Shown: positions 45,264 through 58,829, counted from the first letter of the stretch. The stretch: DNA of 64,000 bases from Ziziphus jujuba (GCF_031755915.1 NC_083387.1:20295001-20359000), one strand, 5' to 3'. Numbers and translations: made by a program. The notes: generated by a model not told the origin, from the letters alone.

Positions 45264-48104
45264 TGACGGGACCTGCACTGGGAACTCTCCCAGTATCTCC
45301 TGGATGGCCTTGCCAAGTTAAATCCCACCGAGCGATTCCTAGAGAAATGCTCAATGGAACCTCACTTAAATCGTAGACAAACAACACATGGCATATTAAA
45401 TAATACCTCAATATAAAGATAGAACCACAATAGCACATAAAGATAGAACCACAACACATGTCCACTATTATAGCCTGTCATACTACAGGCTATAACTACA
45501 CATACATAACATCATTACTACCATGTCCAAAAAGTATATCAAAGTAATCTAAAAGTACTTGTAAAATTTAGAAATACACCTTATACAAATAAGTCTAGAA
45601 AAATAAAGATAAATAAGGATAGATAGGTACTGCCATTGTGAGAAATACGAAATAATAGACGATGCGTTAGGTAGCCTATCAGCTAATTGCCTGGGCCTAG
45701 GGGAACGAATTTAAAAACAAATAAAATATGATACAAAGATATCTCAGTAAGTGGTATAGTACAATCGCAAAATAATATTTTCCTTTTATAAAGCTTTCTC
45801 TCAGGATCTTTCATTTTACTCCTTTAAAAAGTTCCCTGTTTTAAATTATTTTACAAAATCCAAACTTGTTCTCTAAATCAATATCATAAAACTGACAAAT
45901 AGTATAAAGTCAATGATCATTGAAATACTATAACTGGATTAATCATGATATAAATATTGAGCATAAAATAATAATATAATTTTACAAAATAATTATGAAA
46001 GTACAGTAAAACCATAAATATCAGAAAACCAATCATATACCCAAAAATATAAATAATGTACCATACGATATAACTAGCGTTGTCAAGTGGTGCACATTAT
46101 TCCAGAACACCACCGACTAGTAAAACAAATAAAACCTATGGGATAAACTCACCTCATGACCCTTAGCATTCTAAAGGCATCATGGCAATATAAACTTATG
46201 GGGTGAATCAAACCTCACGATCCTTAATGTACGAAGGTATCATGGCAATAATTAACTTGTGGAATGGATCCAACCTCATAACCTTTAGCGTACTACAGGT
46301 ATTGTGGCAAATTCATGTGCTATAATATAATACTAATCCAAAACATTGGTACTATATGGTAAACTAATTAAAACTAAACAGTACAATATTCATCAAACAA
46401 TCTTTATAAGATTATACATTTTTAAACAATACTATAATATAAAACATTTAAATATTCTATAGATTCCAAAATCATCATTTCATACCAAAACTATAAACAC
46501 CACAATCGAATATATATCACCATAAATCATTTTTGAGCACATAAAATTGTAAAACACTTAAACATGCTTAAAAACATATAATTTTCAGTTCTCTTTCCCA
46601 AAATCAATTATTTTCCAAAATCATTAAAACCACAATTCAAATTCCAAGATATTTAAATATCATGATGCACAAGTTCACTATGAAATCATCAGAATTTGAA
46701 ATCATTTAACATCTTATCAAAAATCATATAAAACAATAATACATATATTTAAATGTTGATATTCATATATGCATAAAATAATAATTTAAATCAAATAATA
46801 TATACAAAAATAACCAAACCATATATATTTTACTAGCATGCCCAAAACTATTTAAAAATATAACCACTCATAAATATTGCTGAGTGTTACTCCAACTCCT
46901 CCGCAAGGTCGCCTCCAAGCTCAATATAAATGATTGTAATATAAAAAAATATTTCTCAAACTCCAACAACTAAACTAATGATGTTAGTGTGTACCAACTG
47001 CCCTGGAATAATTTATACAACTATATAATTACATAAATTGGTCTCAAGCAGTCTAATTATACTATGAACCTTCAGAGCCTCGTACTTAAAATTGGAGTTT
47101 TTCACCTGAAGATCAATTTTATAAAATAGAACATTTCAATGGATCTTATTGATTTCTAATTACACTAATCCAATCTCAATTTGTCCAATTTAAATAATTT
47201 TTTTCCAAATAAAGTCCAAATTTACTTGGTATTTAACTAATTAATCAAAAAAGTCAAAAATTATCAAAGATGTCCAAAATTTACAAACTTTATATCAATG
47301 GAAAGCCCAAGAGATAAGAAAAATAATGGTGTGCTCACCTTGGTTCAAACATATCCCCAATCATTGGAAAACTCATCGAAAAACTTGGCAAAACTCCATG
47401 TTGATAGATCTCTTAAACCATAAGGAATTTTGGCAAACGAAGCACAAGAATGGATTCAGAGTGTTCAAAAATAGAGGGAAGGTGTGTGGATTGGCCTAGA
47501 ACGGCTGGAAAATGGCCAATCGATCGAAAAACTCCAAATCCCTGCTGCCAGCTTCATACAGTCGATCCAAGCTTGTCAGCTGACGGTTCACCGTGAAACT
47601 TCATAGTTTAGGTCATCGTTGAGTGGTCTTCCTTCTTGTGTGGCATGTGTAAATAGATGGTTTCTTGATTTGGGCAAAATAGCAGTGATCCGGTTGGGTG
47701 ATAAACGTGTTCGGCTGACTTGATGGGGACCCATGGGTCTAGAGAGAGGTTTCCCAAGTTTAGGGGACAAATGGGTATTTTGAGATTTGTTCACTATTGG
47801 ACATGCTTTTCAATGTCTATATAGAGCCTTGGATCACTAAAAGATAAAAATTTAAGACTGATTTGAACACTGATATAAAATTGATATTTGAAAATTCATA
47901 GAACCATAACTTTTTATCTATAATTCGGAATTTGGCGTGACACCAGTCTATGAACTCATATCAATGTGCTCTACGCAACAGTACATGGTCAAGCTAAAAT
48001 ATTAACCATATAAAAAGTCAAACCTACAGCCTACAAACTGTCCAATAGGTCAAACTTGGTAAATGTTTCAAAATTTCAGGCATTTTTCGAGACGGGGTGT
48101 TACA
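45264..48104 (-). mobile_element. Solo LTR D, minus strand
   Basis: 2841 bp. Minus-strand start TGTAACACCCCGTCTC at 48104, end ...CCCGTCA at 45264, flanks TTCAA (45259-45263) and CTCAA (48105-48109), a 4-of-5 duplication with one transition. Same family head as A, B, C, E and F but a different tail, shared with E: TATAGCC-type block at 45470-45495 and three 60-bp tandem units at 46135-46316. No coding. Confidence 0.8.
46135..46316 (-). repeat. Three tandem 60-61 bp units in LTR D
   Basis: Units start at 46135, 46195 and 46256 (CTTATGGGGTGAATC...GGTATCATGGCAATA pattern), diverged from each other. Confidence 0.85.
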
Positions 48105-48641
48105 CTCAAAATAAAAAATACAAATTGAATAGAATATTTGGAAGCTATGCCTAAGAAAAAAATCCACAATACTAAGTAAATCAATGATACAAAGAGATAG
48201 GAATTGAAGAGATTATATAAACACAAAGATTGTGTCAGAGGCTCTGTTGTCACTCTCTCCCTAATCCTACTTCAATGCCTTCTTGTTAAACTAGACTTCC
48301 TAAGCTTCAAATAAACTTCTTTAATGGTGGAGGAATGGTGAGAATGGCATGCGAATAAGAATGGTGGTGGCTGGAAATGTTGACTATTGCTTCTTCATTA
48401 GGGAGGAGAAGACTTGAATTTTACATGAAACACATAACCCTTATATAGAACTAGGTTTCCACCCTTTTTCTAATTTTTTAAATTATAAAATAATAATTAT
48501 ATCTCATAATATCTCCAGCTTCTATAAATTAGAATGCAAACTAATATTCTAAAAATAAATAATTACAAAAATAAAAAATAATAATATAATTTACTTGGCT
48601 ATCAAAAAATTATGCTGCTTGGCTTTAAACACCAATTATGG

Positions 48642-49116
48642 TTTGGGTTTTAAATGGATAAGAAAAGGAATTTGGGTTTGGGTTATAAATGGATAAAAAA
48701 AGGAATTGCTTTTGGTCCCCCACTCTTTAAGGTGTGTTCTTCATTGATTGCCAAATTGTGGGCTTTAAAAGGTGTTTGTTTTGCTGTCCAATCTGATTTT
48801 ACTTACGGGGTGGTTGAGAGTGATTCGTTGCTTGCAGTTCAGGTGATAATGAATGAAAGCAATAGTTTAGGTGTTCAATGTTATTTAATAGAGGATATTC
48901 GTAATTTATTAGCTAGTTTTGCTAATATATCTTGTTATTATGTTCCTAGAGATGCTAATCGAGTAGCTCATGTTGTTGTTTGTCATGCTTTGTCTAATGA
49001 TTCTTATTTTACTTGGTTGGAGAAGGGGCTAGATTGGCTTCTTGCTGAAGTCCAGTTGGATTTATGTAAGTTTGTTAGTTCTTAATAAAATTTAATTTTT
49101 ATTTTAAAAAAAAATT
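48642..49116 (+). pseudogene. 5'-truncated L1 tail with RNase H
   Basis: The open frame 48654-49085 (143 codons) matches the C-terminal RNase H domain of plant L1 ORF2: SLIAKLWALKGVCFAVQSDF, VVESDSLLAVQVIMNESNS, CYYVPRDANRVAHVVVCHAL. It is followed at once by an A-rich tail (49107-49116). The first 35-bp unit is duplicated (48642-48676, 48677-48711). The frame is open, so the insertion may be fairly young, but the catalytic Asp at the start of RNase H is missing, so it is a dead fragment and not a host RNase H gene. Confidence 0.75.
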
Positions 49117-50849
49117 CATCGATGTTATGGTTTTCAACGTGGAAGGACTAATTGATCCAAAAGAAAATACATCTATTTAATTTAGTCAAGGTATTTGATT
49201 ATTTTGATAATTAATTAATTACCAAGTCAATTAATTAGTGCTACACTCTATATGGTTAGCATGTCAAACCTGACTTTTGGAGTTCATATTTTTATTATAA
49301 CTCTAGTTTTACTATGGAATATTCCATCAGTCGCTTTACCATTGTTTCAGTAGAAATTTTGCGTTGACTTTAAAGCCATACCATATTAAATTATTGAGTA
49401 GTTTAAAAAGCTTAATTTTTTTTTATTTTTTATTTTTTATAAATTGGGGTGGGGGATTTTAATACTAGGCTTTGAATACAACATTTGGGGGTTATTATCA
49501 TCATTATTGGCAATTGCTGCAATGGAAATTTTTTACAACTTAACAAATTTAAGCTGTTAGGATGTAAACCAATTATGGATATCATTAGTATAACATCTCT
49601 TATATTTTAGAACTTTTATAATGAGTTAAATTATGTTTAGTTATAAGTTTTTGTTAGTTGTGGGTGTTTGTTATATATCTAAATATATATATATATATAT
49701 ATGAGTATATATGTTATGCTTTGTACAATGTTGATTGGTTATGTGTATGAATTTTGTTTCGATTATTTCTCATTCTTGAAAGTTTTTTTGTTCCTTTATT
49801 TTAGAATTTGGAGAAAATGAACAGAAGGAACATGAACAATCAAAATCTGGATTTATATTTAATGTGAATCTGCAACTAAGTTTAAAAATTGATTTTCCCT
49901 AATTACTCTCATTAGAAGAGACATGCTATGTAGATGATCAAATTTCTATTAAAAATTTGGATGTCCCTTATTAATGGGAGGAAAGTGAGGAAAATATATA
50001 TATACATATATATAAAGAAATTCTATTTACAAGACCAAAAAATTTCAATATAGTCCCTAATTTTTTATTTCCTAAACTACCCTTTTATCTGACTTTTTTT
50101 TGAAAAAAATATCCCCTATACAACCTCTTTTCTCCTTTGCCTCTTCACCATATAGCATAATCGACGAAAAGTTGCCAGCCATGTGAGACTCCTGCTGCTC
50201 CATTGATGTGATTTCTATTTTTTTTATTTTTTTTTTAAGTTTTCAAACTATTTTTTTATTAGATGCTCTGCCACCACCATCTCCTGCTTCTTCTCCTCTC
50301 TCTATTCCCTCTATTTCGGCAACCTTCAATAATAATCTTGATCAATTTGAAATGGTTTGAGGAGATTTTGAAGGGAGATTCTAAAGGACTTGTTGATGGA
50401 TAAATGGAAACCCAATATCATATATCTAAATGACTAATCTAAAAGTGAAATTTTTCCTGAGAGCAAGTTGTCCTGCAGGTAAAGTATGTACAAACTGCAA
50501 AGCTACCAAAAATACAGTGGTGGTAGAAAGCTATCGAAAATACGGTGGTGATAGAGCAACTAATAAATAAAAGGATCCTAATCCTAAAATAAATTAAAAA
50601 TATATAAAAACTAAAAAGAAGTAAAATGATATGGGCTTTTAGGTAAATTTAATATTTATGAGACTTTATATAGTTAATTTAGAAATGTGAAAAGAACCTC
50701 TCATATATATATGTATATATATATATTAGGATGCAACATTTATTTATTTATTTATTACTATTTTCACAAAAGCAATTCGATGGTTTTCAAAGTGAGAGAC
50801 AAGACAAAGTTATGGGGGCTTAGTGATACTAACCCTTAAAATTTTTTAC

Positions 50850-50884
<35 letters not shown>

Positions 50885-51239
50885 AAAAATGAACAGTTAT
50901 AAGTAGGCTTGATTATTAAGGGCCAATCTAGTACAAGTAATCTCATGGATTTACGATTTAATCTCCAAACACAAAATCTGTGTGGGATTCATATGGATTC
51001 TAAACATATTTTGTGTCTAAGGATATGGATTCCATGCAAATTTTGTATCTAGGAACTTTGTAGTATGAAGACTATGCAATTTTTGTATCCCATGTAGTAA
51101 AAATGAAAAATTGAATTTTAGATTTTTAAAATTTAGAAACATGTATGATAATATATTTTAAAACAATAAATTTATAAGATTGAAAATTGTAAAACTATGT
51201 TTAGTAAATGTTTGATATTATAGAAAAAGAAATTATTTG
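49117..51239. other. No gene seen; AT-rich unassigned DNA
   Basis: Only an (AT)n at about 49680-49701, an A-run at 50853-50881 (29 A) and several AT arrays. 50020-50700 has the look of a non-autonomous element, but I found no clear inverted ends or duplication. No domain on either strand. Confidence 0.6.
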
Positions 51240-51289
51240 AAATTATAAACATTAGCCATATATATTTATTTATTAGAAGGGGCCAAAAA

Positions 51290-51990
51290 CCCAAGAAGAC
51301 TATAATTAAGTCTCATGGGAAGATAATCTTCCCAAACAATCCAAATACACTAGCTGATCTATCCCTTTAGAAGCCTCAACTAACAAATGAAATCCAAGCT
51401 CAAAATTAAAATTAAAAATGGCTAGACCATCAGTCACGTAGTTACATTCTCCAAAAACATGGCTAATCTTGAATTTAGAATTCTGACTGGAAAGATCCTT
51501 GCAACTCTATACAATGCCAAAATAAGGATGAGAACTTAGCATAACAGTTTTAATCCATGAGACAATAACTGTGGAATCCATCTCAAGAAACATTTCTGAA
51601 GTTTTTATTGATAGCAAGATTTAAACCAAAATAGGATCCACAAATTTCAGCTAGAATACAACTAGCTCTTGCCGAATTTACCACAAAACCAACAAACCAA
51701 TTGCCAAGACCATCTCTATTAACATCAGCTGCATCAACACCCAATTAGAAACAAGTTTGAAACTTGCATCAGCATTTAATTAACTCGACATTCATAACCT
51801 TCATAAGGAGCAACCCATTTTAACTAGTAAGGCTGCTTAATCTTGTCTTTTATGGGCTTTGTCATAACACTGAATACATCAAAAGTTCAAAGTTTGGTAA
51901 CTTCTCCATGATTTATAGGCCAACAAAAGTTAGCCTCAAAATGGAATTTACAGCGCCATTTCAAAATCATCCAGTAGTTCACAACAAAAA
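51290..51990 (-). pseudogene. L1 RNase H domain (old L1)
   Basis: Minus-strand fragments MDSTVIVSWIKTVMLSSH (about 51585-51530) and ISHVFGECNYVTDGLAIF (about 51465-51410) fit the second half of the plant LINE RNase H and its C-terminal tail. Stops interrupt. Confidence 0.6.
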
Positions 51991-52007
51991 TAGCACTCCA
52001 AATCAGA

Positions 52008-53590
52008 TTAACAAAAAAAAAATATATATATATATATATATATCCTTGCAACTTTAACTTTAGAATTTAGATTAACACAAAGCCAATCTATCCAGTTATA
52101 TTGGAAAAAACTTTGATCCATGTCGATCACAGCTAAAGCAAGCCAAACACCTTGCACCATTCTACAATCACGAAGCACATGTAAAATATCTTCATCACAG
52201 CTGCTGCAAATAGAACAAGTAGCGAAATTGCATAATCCCATATTTTATCTGCTAGCAATAGTCAATAATCTCCCATAAACCATAAAGTAGTAGAAATAAT
52301 GCACTCGGGGAATCACCTCAATTTGCCAAATATAATTCTAGCTCCAAGAATTATTGTGTTTCAAAATATTACCTAAAAAACAATACCTAGATTTGACACA
52401 GTACATGCCATTATAAGCAGAAGGCCATACTATAGCATTAACAATATCACTGTTAGCTGAAATAGGAACACTTATCATATCCTGTTTTATAGAGAGACGC
52501 CTATACAGGATTCCTGGATTTTATTAACATCTAGGATTCTAACATTAATCACTGGAGTTTACAACAGTCAAGATGTAGTTGGGCTTTAAAATATCACGTG
52601 AATTTTGTTTCCCTTTCCTCGCACTGCACCTTAACTTTTTCATCGTTTTGTTCCTCTTTTTGTGTGAAAATATCTGGTGGCTTTCTCTCTCCTATCTTGT
52701 CCGTTAAAACTTCTTAGAGTTGCATTGTAGAGAGAAACCAAAGACAAATTCTGTGTCTTTCTTATTTTTTTACATCATTTTACAGTAGGTGAAAAATAGG
52801 ATTGATTAAGTTGAGGGTTCATTATTGATTGGTCCTCTTGGTATATGTCATGTATCTTCGGTCTAGTGGATGATTGAGGAAAACCAATACCTTTACTGTT
52901 ATGCTTTTAAATGTTTTCTTGATTTAGAAAACAAAAAAATTATTCCAACTCAAATAGGTTTATTCATTTATTATTGGAGGTACATATTCTTGCTCTTAAT
53001 TCTTTTATTTGCAAAAAGAATAAATTCTTCGACTGATTTGCTTCCGCCATTAAGGGAAGATAGAGAATTTATGTTTATGCAAAATAGGGAAGACTAAGAA
53101 TTTGTCTTTGGATTCTGCCTACATCCCAAATCTATGAAGTTTTAACGGACAAGGTTAGAAGGAAGAAGCCACTTGATGCTCTTATTCAAGAAAAGGAAAA
53201 CGGAAAGATGTAAAGGGCTAAGGTGGACTGAGGGGAATGGAAAATAAACCTCATCTGATATTTTAAAGCCCAGTAAGATCTTAACCATTGATAAGATCTA
53301 ACAGTTAATATTAGAATCCTAAATAAATGTAAATAAAACTTAGGAATGCTGGATGGGAGCCTCTCTATCCTGTTTTGAATCATAAGGTACCAAAAGATCT
53401 AATAAATTTAATTGCCACATACCATCATGTAAAAGATCTGCAACTTTTAATGTCCAATCTATATCTAAATTTTCACAAATTATATATTTTAAGTAGATGC
53501 CATTTAACCATTTATTCTTCCAAAAAAGAACTCTCTCTCGATTCCCAATTCTCTAAGAGAGCCCCTCCTTTAAAGTAGAAAAACCCCATT
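52008..53590 (-). pseudogene. L1 zf-RVT region (old L1), split
   Basis: Upstream part 53590-53378 (ending in VPYDSKQDMISVPISA across the insertion site), downstream part 52479-52250 (NAIVWPSAYNGMYCVKSRY) and the open frame 52241-52008 with CSICSSCDEDILHVLRDC. The order and the WPSA...G.Y.VKSRY pattern are those of the plant LINE zf-RVT region. The MULE-like element 52490-53367 lies between. An (AT)n tract (52018-52042) ends the open frame. Confidence 0.75.
52490..53367. mobile_element. Long-TIR non-autonomous DNA transposon (MULE-like)
   Basis: 878 bp. The arms 52490 to about 52770 and about 53088 to 53367 are imperfect inverted repeats of about 280 bp, starting TAGAGAG and ending CTCTCTA, sharing for example CTTGTCCGTTAAAACTTC. 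Flanks TCCTGTTTTA (52480-52489) and TCCTGTTTTG (53368-53377) are a 10-bp duplication with one mismatch. Long inverted ends plus a 9-11 bp duplication define Mutator-like elements. The 320-bp centre has a short 75-codon frame (52870-53097) without recognisable domain. No transposase. Confidence 0.85.
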
Positions 53591-53599
53591 GCAATTCTA

Positions 53600-56019
53600 A
53601 TGACCTGTCCCAAACCCAACCAAAAGAAAAAAAAAAAAAAAAAAAAAATCCTTCAATTTGAATTTTTGAACGGTTTCACAAGGTTTGATCAAGTTTGACT
53701 TTTAAGTGGGACCAAGTTTAACATTTTTTAAATTTAGAATTTGGTTTTTATTCTTATACCATTGCATAAAGTTCATTGATACAAGTTTATGGACATGTGG
53801 GACACTAAAATGAAACTATGGTTTAAAAGTTATAGTTAAAACAAATTAATGGCACTTTTATAATTATGGGGTATGAAAATTAGGTTACAATATGTCATCT
53901 TCTTTTTCGCCAAGCCCCAAAATGGTAACCACCATTATTGTCTCTCTTTTAAGCTTTCTCTCTCTAAATTTACAAATTTTCAACCTCATAACTTACCCAA
54001 CCGACTTTTGCTTGCTTTGTCGTTTGTGGCATTGAAAAGCATGCACGATGAGGAACATTTTTCCATAACATTCTAATTACATAGTCACTGGAATCTTACT
54101 AGAATATTGACAAAATATTCATGAATTCCAATTTTCAATCTCTAAAATCTCAACACTTTTGGTGGTGGAAAAAATTCCTTTCCACATGTTTTCGACCTTC
54201 TAAGCTCATTTTTGGCATTCTCCAAGTGCAAAAGTATCTTTATTTTTCTCTGGCAACCTATGGTCACCATTAGTTTCATTTAAGATAAATTCTCACTCTA
54301 CATCCCTCAAGCTTCATTTTGATATATAGATTGTGTACTTGTATTAATTTTTGAGAAAATTGAATTTTGAGGGTTTCAGATCAAATAGGTTTAACCAAAC
54401 TTCAATCACCATGGTAGTTTCCAATGACTTAGCTTGACCATTTTACGTTTCAAGTGTTTCCTGGATACATTTGAAAGGTTTAATTGATTGGAATTACGAA
54501 AATAATGAAAAAAAAAAATCCAATTTTGAAGTTCATGGTTTTAGGTATCTTTGTCGAATTAGATTGATCAATGCTTGATATTAGGATTTTCGAGCTTATG
54601 AGAGTGAAAAGTTTAGAATGCATTTGTGGAGTTTTATATCTTTTTAGAGACCGATTTAGTATCTTAGTATTATTTTAGGATTCTATGGTAATATTGAAAG
54701 TGATCCTACTATGGATCGGGTTTGAGCAAAAATACGTGAGTAAACTTTTATTTTTGAAAATGATTTAGTGAATTATATGCTTAATTATATATTACTTTAT
54801 TATTATTTCTGGACTTATTTAAATCATATATATATATTTTTTAATATACTATGAAAGAATTATCTAATTACCATTTCCTGGTATAATAAATGAATGGGTT
54901 GGCAACAATATATTTTCGGTATATATATATATATATTAGTACTTGTGGAAATATTTTCTTGTGAAGTTATGGATAATATTGATAAGTTTTATATATATTG
55001 TTATAACTTGAAACTAATTTATTGATTATTTTGACCATACCATTCCATGGTTATGGATTTGATGGATTCTAGTAACATGTGCTTTATTGATTATCTTTTG
55101 TTTGATCACGTGATTCTTGAGATTGGATGGGAGGTCCCAGTTATGATGCCTCTAGGATGTCAATGGTCATGTTGATAGTTTTCTCCTCCCTCTGTAATCT
55201 GTGGCACCATATGACAAGTTTAATATCGATTATGATACATAAGGATATTACGTGGTATACTAAGATATTTTATATACATATAGAGATATGAATTTTATTT
55301 GGATTATATTATATGGAAATATGAATTTACTTATGGAATTATGGCAACTTCTGATACTTTTTATTATATCTATTGCGATATGGGAACTATTATATTTATG
55401 AGAATAATTATGGGTTGTGACAAACTATTTGTCAAAACAGAATAACTTTCAAATAGTCAAAGTATGGTCTTGAGAGAAATGATTTTTAAAAATAATATTT
55501 AATTTCATAATATTTTACTAGTTCACTCATTAAGCTCATCTTATAGTTTTGTATTTTTAAATTGTTCTCCTAGGCCTCAACTAAAAGTTGGTGAATACTA
55601 CATTTGGGCACCGTTAACCATCATTATCTTCATATATTTTGTCATTATCGTATCTTCACATTGGACAGTTTTTAGCTGCTGATATATTATCTCTTTTCTA
55701 CTTTCTTATGAGATTATTATATATTTTGTTTTATTTATTTTTAAACTCCTTTATTCTCTTTAGTATGTTTTGATGGATTGACCTAATATGTATAATTGTT
55801 ATATTATCTTTCTTTATCTTGGATCTTAGGTTTGGAACCTTTGAAGTTATGTTGATGATTTTGTGTGAATTCTATTAAAAGTGTCTGTGATATTTTATTT
55901 ATACTATAGGCTATATCTAAAATTATGGGGAGGTTATATTGGATTTTCAAAAGAGAATTCGATAGGTCTTTCTTAGGTTGGACTATTTTGAGTGTCCAGG
56001 AAAGACCCTTACCTTCACA
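53600..56019 (+). mobile_element. Solo LTR E, plus strand, decayed
   Basis: About 2.4 kb. The start near 53600 is damaged (TGACCTGTCCCAAACCC in place of the family head). The GTTTGACTT/ACCAAGTT block, the GGTTTAAAAGTTATAG phrase (about 53819-53834) and the end block ending CCTTCACA at 56019 follow the D/E subfamily. A poly-A (about 53624-53647) lies near the start. It separates two parts of one L1. No clear target duplication, probably through decay. Confidence 0.65.
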
Positions 56020-57560
56020 TTAACTTAAAATCGAAGGTTTCATCGTTGAAATCATATTCAAACTTCAATATAACAACTTAAAGGTTCTTAGAATATATTC
56101 ATATGAAAAGCTTTCTTCACACCTCGACATCCAAATTTCCTTAGCTTACGGATTATATTCTATTCAATTTAATGGATTTTCCTTTCAAAACTGAATCCTT
56201 GCCATATGAAATCATAATAACTCTATCAATTTCCTTATACACAAATTTAGAAAATTTCAAACTCTACAATGGATAAATAGGAATGGCATGCAAAACTAAT
56301 TTGACTAGAGTTATTCTGCCATCAAAAGATAGAAATTTACCTTTCCAAGCACTTAATTTATTCTTCATTTTTCAAGAGTATGCTTGAAATTAGTGTTTTC
56401 CCTTCCATACATAAAGAGGTGAATCCCAAGGTATTTACTAGAATCCTTAAAGCCTGGGATAATGGTCAAATTACAAACAGCCCTTCAAGCAACATAGAAA
56501 ATATGCTTAGAAAAGAATAGTTTAGATTTTTGACAATTATCTTTTTGACTAAAAATCAAACAAAAATCTTCAAGGAATTTAAGATTCAATTTAACTTGAG
56601 AAAGATTAGCTTTAAAAAAGATTAAAAGATCATAAGTAAACATAAGATGAGACACACTCGAACCATTCTTAGATAATTTTAAAAGGTTCCATTTCCCAAG
56701 CATAGTTTGATTCATAATAGTATAAGCCTATTTATCAATAAAGAGGACAAAAAGATAAGGGAATAATGGATCCCTTTGTCTAATTCCTCTACTTGGAGTA
56801 AAACTTTTAGTCAATTCATCATTCTACACAAGTTGATTATTTTCCACTTTCACAACTTCTTCAAATTAATCTTCCACATTGCTATCCCTTTTTTAGATTT
56901 AGATTTATTGAAATAATAAATTCACCAATATGCTTTTAAGGGATGAAACTAGCTTGATTAGGATAATTTAACTCTTCCATAATGGGTCTAACTCTTTGTA
57001 TAATTACCTAGATGATAATATTCTAAAAAGTGGTACAAAGACTTATAGGCCTAAAATTAGTCATATCCTAAGGTCTTTCAATTTTAGGAATCCTTAATGT
57101 TATGGTATCATTTAGCCCCTTAGGAAGTAAACCAAGCTCAAAGAAATCTTTCACATATTTTTAGATACTATCTTTCAATTACAATATTTTCTCTCCTCAC
57201 CATAGTATCTTGAACCCTTAACTTCTCAGTCATAAATGTAAATGGCTTACTAACTAAATCAACATCACTTGACAAATTATCTTTCAACATAGATCAAAAT
57301 TCTAAGAGAAGGCAATAGGAAAGCAATCAATGCCAAGGGCTTCCAAAGGACCTACATTGTATAGAGCCTCATTTATTTCCCATACCTCAATAACATAATC
57401 CATCTTAACTAAATCAACATTCCTTATTTTGGGAAACAAACTAATCAGAAAGCAACCAATTAAAATTCTACTTCTAGAGAATAAATCTTTTCAAAGTATA
57501 TTTATAGCCATACTTTTCAACAAAGACTTGTAAGAAATTCAATTTCCATCTTCATCTTTC
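56020..57560 (-). pseudogene. L1 reverse transcriptase (old L1)
   Basis: Minus-strand fragments ALYNVGPLEALGIDCFPIAF (about 57395-57320), SRGIRQRDPLFPYLFVLF (about 56805-56750), SHLMFTYDLLIFFKAN (about 56660-56610) and a thumb segment WKGKFLSFDGRITLVKLVLH (about 56335-56275). At the catalytic site TYD stands where the family has ADD, so one metal-binding Asp is lost. Stops and frameshifts throughout. Confidence 0.8.
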
Positions 57561-57899
57561 AATAAATCAACTTGGTTCCTCCTCCTTCTGATTAAAGTAG
57601 ACAAATGAGAATATTTTGTATTTTTATCTCCATGTTGAAGCCAGTTACAATAGGACTTCTGTTTCTACAAATACTCTTCTTATTTAAAAACCTCATTAAG
57701 CTCCAAAGTCTATTGAGATTCCAAGTGAGAAAGAAAAGGATTATCTCATTGCACAACTTCCTTTGAATACCATTCAATCTTACAAGAATTCTTCTTTTTG
57801 AAAAAATATATATATATATATATATATATTTCCTAACACCTTTTTATTTCATACTTTTAGATTTTGTCTGAATAAATTAATTTTTCCTAATAGCTTCCC

Positions 57900-58660
57900 A
57901 TTAAACTTTAGCCATTCAAAATTAACAAAACTATTAAATTGCTAATGTTTCATCTAGGCCATTTCAGACGTAAAAGGTTTTAGATTAAGATCAACTATAG
58001 CCCACTTCTCCATATTAAGGAGAATAGGATGATAATCACAGCATTAGAAAACATACTTTTACAAGTCACACAACAAAAAACCTTATCATATCTTTCTATG
58101 ATAACATTTTAACCAAATATACTATTGCTCCATGCATCTTTTGGACCAACAACACCAAGGTCAATTAAACAACGCTCCTCTATAAGGTTATTAATCCTAC
58201 TATCCATAGAGATATTGAAATCCACTCCACCAATCTTTTCTTGTTTATTGAAGAATTCATTAAAGTCCCCAGCAATTAGTCGAGGAAACTAGTTGATAAA
58301 ATTGATCTCCTTAATAGCTTCCTATAACTTTTTTCCTAATACTCACAATAGGATTGGCATAAATGACTATGAATAACCATCTACCTTTCCTTTTATCATT
58401 TCTAATAATATTGACCATCTAAATAAAAATAGAAATGATTTGGATATTTAACTCCTCTTTATTCCAGATTACCTAAATACCTCAAGACAAACCAGTAAGA
58501 TCAATTTTAACTAACTTATGGCACTTTTGTCAACCTATACACCTCTAACTTTGGTTTCCATGATGACCAAAATATTTACATTCAAGTGACTAATTATTCT
58601 TTATACATCTAGTAAATTTATAACTACCAGCACTCCTGGCATTCCACAAAAACAAATTCA
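57900..58660 (-). pseudogene. L1 endonuclease (old L1)
   Basis: Minus strand: NLFLWNARSAGSYKFTRCIK (about 58655-58596) begins the EEP endonuclease, then RWLFIVIYANPI (about 58395-58360). Many stops. Confidence 0.65.
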
Positions 58661-58829
58661 TGATCATATATGTAAAAGAATCAGAAAAGAGCATACCAGT
58701 AGGTTAACCACCATAAACAACAATAGCCTTCCCATGCTCCACTTAACAATCATGATGGACATCCATCGCAATTTCAATTTGAGCTCCATCATTAATTATG
58801 TCGTGTGGTTTTGAGTCAATGTATTGACG

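Larger units (their letters stand above)
38292..48640 (-). mobile_element. Athila-derived gag-protease element, copy 2 (minus strand)
   Basis: Inverted relative to copy 1. On the minus strand: LTR (48640-45095, split by LTR D), decayed primer site 45088-45071, a 3.3 kb leader, gag (41720-40755), protease (about 40272-40030), charged ORF (39991-39530), then directly the untranslated tail (39480-38292). No reverse transcriptase or integrase. Compared with copy 1 it lacks the second protease-like block and the gag C-terminal linker. No second LTR is present before LTR C at 38286. Confidence 0.7.
45095..48640 (-). repeat. Athila copy 2 LTR, split by LTR D
   Basis: Own sequence 45095-45263 and 48105 to about 48640, about 700 bp. 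On the minus strand a TTCTATATAAGGG TATA box lies at about 48452-48440, with a 5' leader-like stretch downstream. The 45100-45170 end carries the CAAGTGTATGAAT block also seen in copy 3. The outer edge near 48640 is not sharp. Confidence 0.5.

Noticed and set aside
48654..49085. Possible host RNase H-like gene
   Set aside because: Matches the LINE RNase H tail, is followed at once by an A-rich tail, and lacks the N-terminal catalytic part; an L1 fragment is simpler.
50020..50700. MITE in the unassigned region
   Set aside because: No convincing inverted ends or duplication could be found by eye.
53595..56024. Target duplication for LTR E
   Set aside because: TCTAA and TTAAC at the two edges do not match; the start of E is decayed, so no duplication is claimed.
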